From positions 1,441,001 through 1,505,000 of the forward strand of contig NZ_CP065707.1 of assembly GCF_016028255.1 (NCBI RefSeq): a stretch of DNA of 64,000 nucleotides. Direction: 5' to 3'. Positions 56,506 to 64,000 of this stretch are shown piece after piece; the first letter of the stretch is position 1; each line of letters begins with the position of its first letter. The notes under the pieces were generated by a model that saw only the letters and a list, made by a program, of their open reading frames with translations, had not been told where the DNA came from and did no database searches. The position numbers were made by a program, and so were the translations under genes. This DNA is from Streptococcus oralis. Lineage in GTDB: Bacteria > Bacillota > Bacilli > Lactobacillales > Streptococcaceae.

Positions 56506-58665
56506 ATGGGATTAAAACATCTTGAGGACGTAACTTACTTCCGTCTCAATAACGAAATCAACCGTCCTGTTAATGGACAAATCATGCTTCATAAAGATAA
56601 GGATGCCTTGGATGCCTTCTTTAAAGAAAATGTGGTTCCAAATACCATGGTTTTTGATTCAATCACTGATAAAATCAACTACCTCATTGAACATAACTAT
56701 ATCGAAACTGCATTTCTCAAGAAGTACCGTCCAGAGTTTTTGGAAGAATTGCATCAATTTATCAAGGATCAAAACTTCCAATTCAAATCATTCATGGCTG
56801 CCTACAAGTTTTACAATCAGTACGCCTTGAAAACTAATGACGGTGAATATTACCTTGAAAGCATGGAAGACCGCGTCTTCTTTAATGCGCTTTATTTCGC
56901 TGACGGTGATGAGGCGATTGCGACTGATATTGCCAATGAAATCATCCACCAACGCTACCAACCTGCTACTCCTTCCTTCTTGAATGCTGGACGTGCTCGT
57001 CGTGGGGAGTTGGTATCCTGTTTCTTGATTCAGGTGACTGATGATATGAACTCTATCGGACGTTCCATCAACTCAGCTCTTCAACTTTCACGTATCGGTG
57101 GTGGTGTGGGAATTTCCCTCAGCAACCTTCGTGAAGCCGGAGCTCCTATCAAAGGTTATGAAGGTGCTGCTTCTGGTGTCGTACCAGTTATGAAGCTTTT
57201 TGAAGACAGCTTCTCTTACTCAAACCAACTCGGGCAACGTCAAGGTGCTGGGGTTGTCTACCTCAACGTCTTTCACCCTGACATCATCGCTTTCCTTTCA
57301 ACCAAGAAAGAAAATGCTGATGAAAAAGTTCGGGTTAAGACCCTTTCACTCGGTGTTGTAGTACCCGATAAATTCTACGAATTGGCTCGAAAAAATGAAG
57401 AAATGTATCTCTTTAGCCCATACTCTGTAGAGCTTGAATATGGTGTGCCGTTCAACTACATCGACATCACTGAGAAATACGATGAATTGGTTGCAAATCC
57501 AAATATCCGCAAGACAAAAATCAAAGCGCGTGATTTGGAAACTGAAATCTCTAAATTGCAACAAGAGTCTGGTTACCCTTATGTAGTCAACATTGATACG
57601 GCTAACCGTGCAAATCCAGTTGATGGTAAGATTATCATGAGTAACTTGTGTTCTGAGATTCTTCAAGTTCAAGAACCAAGCTTGATCAACGATGCTCAGG
57701 AATTCCTTCAAATGGGAACGGACGTTTCATGTAACCTTGGATCAACAAACGTGGTCAACATGATGACCTCACCAGACTTTGGTCGTTCTATCCGTGCTAT
57801 GGTTCGTGCTTTGACTTTCGTTACAGATAGTTCACACATAGTAGCTGTTCCTACTATCGACCACGGAAACAGTTTGGCTCACACCTTTGGCCTTGGTGCC
57901 ATGGGACTTCATAGTTACCTTGCCCAACAACTCATCGAATACGGATCTCCTGAGTCAATTGAATTTACAAGCATCTACTTTATGCTTATGAACTACTGGA
58001 CCTTGGTGGAGTCAAACAATATTGCGCGCGAACGTGGTATCACCTTCCACAACTTTGAAAAATCAGACTATGCTAACGGAAGCTACTTCGATAAGTATGT
58101 AACTGGCGAATTTGTTCCAAAATCAGACCGTGTTAAAGAACTCTTTAAAGATGTCTTTATTCCAAGCGCTGCTGACTGGGCTGAACTTCGCGAAAAGGTT
58201 CAAGCAGATGGTCTTTACCACCAAAACCGTCTTGCTGTAGCGCCAAATGGTTCTATCAGCTACATTAATGATGTTTCGGCTTCTATCCACCCGATTACGC
58301 AACGTATCGAAGAACGCCAAGAGAAGAAAATCGGTAAGATCTACTATCCTGCTGCAGGTTTGTCAACAGAAACGATTCCTTACTACACTTCTGCCTACGA
58401 CATGGATATGCGTAAGGTGATTGATGTTTACGCGGCTGCAACTGAACACGTGGACCAAGGACTTTCACTCACTCTCTTCATGCGTAGCGACATTCCAAAA
58501 GGTCTTTACGAATGGAAGAAAGAAAACAAACAAACAACACGTGACTTGTCTATCCTTCGTAACTATGCCTTTAACAAGGGGATCAAGTCTATCTACTACG
58601 TCCGTACCTTTACAGACGACGGTGGAGAAGTCGGTGCTAACCAATGTGAAAGCTGTGTGATTTAA
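56506..58665 (+). CDS. nrdE: Ribonucleotide reductase class Ib, alpha subunit
   Basis: 719 aa. It has the catalytic region with N-L-C-S-E-I near 380 and C-N-L-G-S near 405, and C-terminal redox pair C-E-S-C reloaded by NrdH. It makes dNDPs aerobically with NrdF. It lacks the N-terminal ATP cone, as usual for class Ib. Confidence 0.98.
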   Translation: MGLKHLEDVTYFRLNNEINRPVNGQIMLHKDKDALDAFFKENVVPNTMVFDSITDKINYLIEHNYIETAFLKKYRPEFLEELHQFIKDQNFQFKSFMAAYKFYNQYALKTNDGEYYLESMEDRVFFNALYFADGDEAIATDIANEIIHQRYQPATPSFLNAGRARRGELVSCFLIQVTDDMNSIGRSINSALQLSRIGGGVGISLSNLREAGAPIKGYEGAASGVVPVMKLFEDSFSYSNQLGQRQGAGVVYLNVFHPDIIAFLSTKKENADEKVRVKTLSLGVVVPDKFYELARKNEEMYLFSPYSVELEYGVPFNYIDITEKYDELVANPNIRKTKIKARDLETEISKLQQESGYPYVVNIDTANRANPVDGKIIMSNLCSEILQVQEPSLINDAQEFLQMGTDVSCNLGSTNVVNMMTSPDFGRSIRAMVRALTFVTDSSHIVAVPTIDHGNSLAHTFGLGAMGLHSYLAQQLIEYGSPESIEFTSIYFMLMNYWTLVESNNIARERGITFHNFEKSDYANGSYFDKYVTGEFVPKSDRVKELFKDVFIPSAADWAELREKVQADGLYHQNRLAVAPNGSISYINDVSASIHPITQRIEERQEKKIGKIYYPAAGLSTETIPYYTSAYDMDMRKVIDVYAAATEHVDQGLSLTLFMRSDIPKGLYEWKKENKQTTRDLSILRNYAFNKGIKSIYYVRTFTDDGGEVGANQCESCVI

Positions 58666-58724
58666 TTTTTTATTCTAAATTGTTCAAATTTACAGCTTAA
58701 CTTTTCAAATTAGGAGAGAAGTAT

Positions 58725-58955
58725 ATGTTTGGATTCAGTAAAAAGAAAAGAGAATATGATAGATTGAGATTTGAAAACTCTGTTTTAAATGAGTTACACT
58801 CACAAGATAAAAAGAGAATATCCTATCTTAAAAAAGAAAAAGAAACTTTAGAAAACGAAACTAATACAATAGCTTCTGATGCACTACGAAAAGGTAGTTC
58901 AGTAGCAGGAAAGTATTTGTCTCAAAAAAGAATTCAAAAAAACGAGAGATTATAA
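58725..58955 (+). CDS. Small basic coiled-coil protein between nrdE and nrdF
   Basis: 76 aa, very rich in Lys/Glu/Arg (M-F-G-F-S-K-K-K-R-E-Y-D ... S-Y-L-K-K-E-K-E-T-L-E-N-E-T), predicted helical/coiled coil. AGGAGAG lies 8 nt before the ATG, and nrdF starts 2 nt after its stop, using ribosomes from it. I do not recognise the family; it is an odd insert in an otherwise standard nrdHEF operon and its AT-rich codon use differs from its neighbours. Confidence 0.7.
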   Translation: MFGFSKKKREYDRLRFENSVLNELHSQDKKRISYLKKEKETLENETNTIASDALRKGSSVAGKYLSQKRIQKNERL

Positions 58956-58957
58956 AC

Positions 58958-59920
58958 ATGGAAACTTACTACAAAGCCATTAACTGGAATGCCATCGAAG
59001 ATGTCATCGACAAATCAACTTGGGAAAAGCTGACGGAGCAATTCTGGCTCGATACGCGTATCCCCTTGTCAAATGACCTAGACGACTGGAGAAAATTATC
59101 AAACAAAGAAAAAGACTTGGTTGGAAAAGTCTTTGGTGGTTTGACCCTTTTGGATACCATGCAATCTGAAACAGGGGTTCAAGCACTTCGCGCAGACATC
59201 CGTACACCACATGAGGAAGCTGTTTTCAATAACATCCAATTTATGGAATCTGTCCACGCAAAATCCTATTCTTCTATCTTTTCAACCTTGAATACCAAGG
59301 CTGAAATCGAAGAAATCTTTGAATGGACCAACACTAACCCCTACCTACAAAGAAAAGCGGAAATTATCAATGAAATCTATCTCAATGGTAGCCCACTTGA
59401 AAAGAAAGTTGCCAGTGTTTTCCTTGAAACCTTCCTCTTCTACTCTGGTTTCTTTACCCCCCTCTACTATCTCGGTAACAACAAACTGGCCAACGTTGCG
59501 GAAATCATCAAACTGATCATCCGTGATGAGTCTGTTCATGGAACTTATATTGGTTACAAATTCCAACTTGGTTTCAACGAATTACCTGAAGAAGAGCAAG
59601 AAAAGCTCAAAGAATGGATGTACGACCTGCTCTATACCCTCTACGAGAACGAAGAGGGCTATACAGAAAGCCTCTATGACGGTGTTGGCTGGACTGAGGA
59701 AGTTAAAACTTTCCTTCGTTACAATGCCAATAAGGCCCTTATGAACCTAGGACAAGACCCGCTCTTCCCAGATTCAGCTGATGATGTCAATCCAATCGTT
59801 ATGAACGGAATTTCAACAGGAACTTCTAACCACGACTTCTTCTCTCAAGTCGGAAATGGTTACCTCCTTGGTGAAGTTGAAGCCATGCAAGACGAGGATT
59901 ACAACTACGGTTTAGACTAA
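58958..59920 (+). CDS. nrdF: Ribonucleotide reductase class Ib, beta subunit
   Basis: 320-aa diiron/dimanganese subunit. Metal ligands include D-T-M-Q-S-E near 65-70, E-x-x-H in M-E-S-V-H-A near 100, and R-D-E-S-V-H near 190. The radical Tyr is in H-A-K-S-Y-S. In this organism NrdI should be elsewhere; it is not in this operon. A terminator follows. Confidence 0.97.
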   Translation: METYYKAINWNAIEDVIDKSTWEKLTEQFWLDTRIPLSNDLDDWRKLSNKEKDLVGKVFGGLTLLDTMQSETGVQALRADIRTPHEEAVFNNIQFMESVHAKSYSSIFSTLNTKAEIEEIFEWTNTNPYLQRKAEIINEIYLNGSPLEKKVASVFLETFLFYSGFFTPLYYLGNNKLANVAEIIKLIIRDESVHGTYIGYKFQLGFNELPEEEQEKLKEWMYDLLYTLYENEEGYTESLYDGVGWTEEVKTFLRYNANKALMNLGQDPLFPDSADDVNPIVMNGISTGTSNHDFFSQVGNGYLLGEVEAMQDEDYNYGLD

Positions 59921-59937
59921 TTTGGCCAATCATTCAA

Positions 59938-59974
59938 AATATCATGGTTTGTTTAAAACAACCATGATATTTTT
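59938..59974 (+). terminator. Terminator of nrdHEF
   Basis: Perfect 12-bp stem AATATCATGGTT/AACCATGATATT with a 10-nt loop followed by T run. Confidence 0.9.
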
Positions 59975-60059
59975 GTTTTTGTTTTATTTTGTTTTTTTCT
60001 ATTTGAATGATTGAGAATTTTATGGTAAGATAATAATAGTAGAAATCGAGGTGATAAGG

Positions 60060-60827
60060 ATGCTAAAGCAAGAAAAACTAGATAGTATTCTAGAAGCAGT
60101 AAACACAAAAGGCACTATTACTGTAAAAGAGATTATGGATAGTCTTGATGTGTCAGATATGACAGCCCGTCGATACTTACAAGAATTGGCAGATAAGGAT
60201 TTGCTGGTTCGTGTGCACGGTGGCGCTGAAAAACTTCGTACAGGTTCTCTCTTAAGCAACGAACGCTCAAATGTCGAAAAACAAGGCTTGCAGATTGCTG
60301 AAAAACAAGAAATTAGCCGTTTTGCGGGTCATTTGATTGACGAAGGTGAGACTATTTTTATTGGACCAGGTACGACCTTAGAATGCTTTGCTCGTGAACT
60401 CCCAATTGATAATATTCGTGTTGTAACAAACAGTCTTCCTGTTTTTCTCATCCTAAACGAACGAAAACTAACAGATCTGATTTTGATTGGTGGAAATTAT
60501 CGCTCCATCACTGGTGCTTTTGTGGGGACACTTACCTTGCAGGATTTGACCAACCTTCAGTTTTCTAAGGCGTTTGTAAGTTGTAATGGTATTAAGGATA
60601 AGGCAATTGCTACTTTCAGTGAAGAAGAGGGCGAGGTACAGCGAATCGCCTTGAACAATGCCAATAAAAAATACTTACTGGCAGACCACAGTAAGTTTAA
60701 TAAGTTTGATTTTTACACTTTTTACAATATCTCAGAGATTGATACCATCGTTTCAGATTCCAAACTGAGTCAGGAGACATTTGAAGAACTGTCGAAACAA
60801 ACAACCATTCTTTTATCAAAACCATAA
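60060..60827 (+). CDS. lacR: DeoR-family lactose operon repressor
   Basis: 255 aa. N-terminal DeoR helix-turn-helix (V-K-E-I-M-D-S-L-D-V-S-D-M-T-A-R-R-Y-L) and sugar-phosphate-isomerase-like C-terminal domain with L-L-A-D-H-S-K-F. It is convergent with lacG, as in pneumococcus, and is expected to respond to tagatose-6-phosphate. The ATG at 60060 has AGGTG 6 nt upstream; a GTG three codons earlier overlaps it. Confidence 0.9.
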   Translation: MLKQEKLDSILEAVNTKGTITVKEIMDSLDVSDMTARRYLQELADKDLLVRVHGGAEKLRTGSLLSNERSNVEKQGLQIAEKQEISRFAGHLIDEGETIFIGPGTTLECFARELPIDNIRVVTNSLPVFLILNERKLTDLILIGGNYRSITGAFVGTLTLQDLTNLQFSKAFVSCNGIKDKAIATFSEEEGEVQRIALNNANKKYLLADHSKFNKFDFYTFYNISEIDTIVSDSKLSQETFEELSKQTTILLSKP

Positions 60828-60858
60828 AAATTCCCCTACCTTTTGGTGGGGAATTTTT
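60827..60858. terminator. Bidirectional terminator between lacR and lacG
   Basis: Perfect stem AAATTCCCC/GGGGAATTT (60829-60837 with 60848-60856) with A and T runs on both sides. Confidence 0.88.
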
Positions 60859-60866
60859 GTTGAATT

Positions 60867-62285
<1,419 letters not shown>

Positions 62286-62357
62286 TCAAGAAATAGAAAT
62301 GAGATGGAGATATAGTTGGGAGGAGTTCCTCCATCTCACTTCTTCGCTATTTACCTT

Positions 62358-64000
62358 TTATTCTTCAAACTGCGCTTGAACAAAGGCAAGAGCGCCTTTT
62401 CCATCGCGAGTCAATTTAATGTATTGCCCACCTTCTGTCTTGGCAAGTTTGATACCAAGTTTGTCGGTTTCGGCCTTCATGTCTTCAAAGTTTGAAGCAA
62501 CTTGAGGAGCAAGGATAACCAGATCAAACTCAGGCAACATTTCACGGTGAGCACCATAGCCACCAGCTGCTGCTTTAACAGGAACCTTGTACTCTGCAGC
62601 TGCTTTGTTTAGAGCATTTGCAAGGAGACCACTTGTACCTCCGCCTGCACAGAGAACGAGAACATTTGTTTCTTCTGTGATTGTGTTTTGCGCTGTTTCT
62701 ACACCTGCTTTTTCAAGAATAGCATCTGCTTTGGCAGTATTGAAGTTTGCTGCTACTTTTTCTTTCAATTCATCATTAGCTTTACCAGAACGTTCTTCTT
62801 CAAGGATTTGTTCATCATAAACCTTGAGGAATGGATAGTAAATGGCTACGTCAACAAGAATTAACAAAGCAGCAAGTACAAATGACAAGAATTGGAAGTT
62901 TGTACCGAGAACAATACCGAGCGGACCTGGTGTTGTCCAAGGAAGGTTGGCTGTAAATGAGTTCATACCAAGCGTTTCAATAAAGAATTTAAAGATCCAT
63001 ACGTTGGCAATTGGCGCAAAGATAAAGGGAATAAAGAAGATTGGGTTCAAGACAAGTGGTGCACCAAACAGGATTGGTTCGTTCACACCGAAGAAGGTTG
63101 GCACTACTGATGCACGTCCGATCGCACGGTTACGTTTCGATTTGGTCAACCACATGAACATGAATGGAACAACCAGTGTCGCACCTGTACCACCCATGGT
63201 AACAATAAACATTTGTGTACCTGAAGTAAGGATCTTGTCTGCATGCATCCCTTGTTGGAGAAGGTTCAAGTTGACTTCGGCATTTGCATAGGTAATAGCT
63301 GCGATTGCTGGTTCAACGATAGATGGGCCATGGATACCAACAAACCAGAAGAAGGCAAAGGCACCAAAGATAATCGTAATACCTAGATAACCATCAGCAG
63401 CAGAGAATAATGGTGCAAAGAATTTACCGATTGATTCAGCTACGCTTGCACCAACAAAATGACGAGCTAGTAAATCAAGAGCATAAAGAGAAACCACTGA
63501 TAGAGTGAATGGAATCACATCTTTAAAGACTTGTGAGATATTTGGTGGAACTTCGTCAGGCATACGAATAGTGACGTTGTTCTTAACACAAACCTTATAG
63601 ATGGCTACGGTCACAAAGGCCGCAAGAAAGGCTGAAAGCAACCCTTTTGTCCCAAGGAAACCTGTCGCGAAACCACCTTCAATCGGATCAGCTGCCAACA
63701 TCAACAAACCAACAATAGCTGCCAATAGTGTTGACATATAGTTGATTTGGTTGGTTTTCTCCATGCTACGGTTGACTGAGTCCGTCAATGACTTGGCAGT
63801 TGTACCAGCAACCAAGAGAGCCAAAATTCCCATTGAATAGCTGTAAGGTTTCATCAGAAAGGTTACAACTTCATCAGACCATTTAAAACCCCATGAGTTC
63901 GGAACAAAGGCAATCAAGATAAAGATACTTGAGAAGAGAATAACTGGCATTCCAGCAATGAAACCATCACGAATAGCGCGAAGGTAGATATTACGAGACA
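62358..64000 (-). CDS. lacE: PTS lactose-specific EIICB, partial (N-terminus beyond window)
   Basis: Membrane permease and phosphotransfer subunit. The frame remains open to the window edge ([18 protein letters not shown]), so the apparent start at 63950 is internal. EIIC part with about eight helices and active-site region [10 protein letters not shown]-terminal EIIB with phospho-Cys in [13 protein letters not shown] (lacF) and the antiterminator would be expected just outside the window. Confidence 0.96.
   Translation of the reverse strand, partial: SRNIYLRAIRDGFIAGMPVILFSSIFILIAFVPNSWGFKWSDEVVTFLMKPYSYSMGILALLVAGTTAKSLTDSVNRSMEKTNQINYMSTLLAAIVGLLMLAADPIEGGFATGFLGTKGLLSAFLAAFVTVAIYKVCVKNNVTIRMPDEVPPNISQVFKDVIPFTLSVVSLYALDLLARHFVGASVAESIGKFFAPLFSAADGYLGITIIFGAFAFFWFVGIHGPSIVEPAIAAITYANAEVNLNLLQQGMHADKILTSGTQMFIVTMGGTGATLVVPFMFMWLTKSKRNRAIGRASVVPTFFGVNEPILFGAPLVLNPIFFIPFIFAPIANVWIFKFFIETLGMNSFTANLPWTTPGPLGIVLGTNFQFLSFVLAALLILVDVAIYYPFLKVYDEQILEEERSGKANDELKEKVAANFNTAKADAILEKAGVETAQNTITEETNVLVLCAGGGTSGLLANALNKAAAEYKVPVKAAAGGYGAHREMLPEFDLVILAPQVASNFEDMKAETDKLGIKLAKTEGGQYIKLTRDGKGALAFVQAQFEE

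Overview
This window looks like a chromosomal segment of a mitis-group Streptococcus (S. mitis / S. oralis / S. pneumoniae relatives). The evidence is gene content and order: a pneumococcus-type polyamine cluster (speA-speE-CANSDH-nspC-aguA-aguB), the tdk-prfA-prmC-tsaC-glyA block, the zinc-regulated adcAII and pht genes, nrdHEF, and a divergent lacR next to lacE-lacG. Base composition is low-GC, Shine-Dalgarno sites are strong AGGAGG types, and promoters are clear TTGACA-17-TATAAT types.

Layout. Positions 1-1440 hold a two-component system (the kinase is cut by the window edge), followed by a TraX-like membrane protein. Positions 2.4-9.1 kb are a tightly overlapping polyamine operon. It is preceded by a promoter and a folded RNA of about 330 nt that ends in an intrinsic terminator just before the decarboxylase. 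Positions 9.6-24 kb are an accessory island of small, mostly unrecognised genes resembling orphan immunity genes (NTF2-like, HEAT-like, DUF1877-like, SAP-domain), two related membrane proteins and a lipoprotein. At least four of these genes are visibly broken: a homopolymer frameshift, a double frameshift, a nonsense codon and a CbrC-like 3' remnant. A glycosidase with a cre-like site lies inside this island.

Positions 24.0-27.4 kb are a mosaic downstream of rlmD. A GntR-ABC module is bracketed by a 110-bp direct repeat of the 5' end of an ADP-ribosylglycohydrolase gene, and the whole stretch is bracketed by two extra rlmD 3'-end fragments. This suggests repeated integration or recombination at the rlmD 3' end.

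Positions 27.4-36.3 kb are core housekeeping genes on the minus strand (rlmD, DUF1002, pmp23, ndpA-like, glyA, GNAT, tsaC, prmC, prfA, tdk). Then come a tautomerase and mnmE on the plus strand, dapA and asd with an asd-motif leader RNA, tRNA-Thr, queT with a preQ1-II riboswitch, gtrA, mscL, an orphan ferrochelatase and pepT. Positions 44.9-51.6 kb are the zinc uptake locus (PhtE-like, AdcAII, PhtD) with AdcR-type operators. Positions 51.8-53.8 kb are ptsI-ptsH. After a lone alpha/beta hydrolase come nrdH-nrdE-(small coiled-coil ORF)-nrdF with NrdR-like boxes, then lacR and the start of a lactose PTS/phospho-beta-galactosidase operon that runs off the right edge.

No CRISPR array, rRNA, complete insertion sequence or prophage was seen. 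The least explained parts are the leader RNA before speA, the decaying immunity-like island, and the rlmD 3'-end mosaic.
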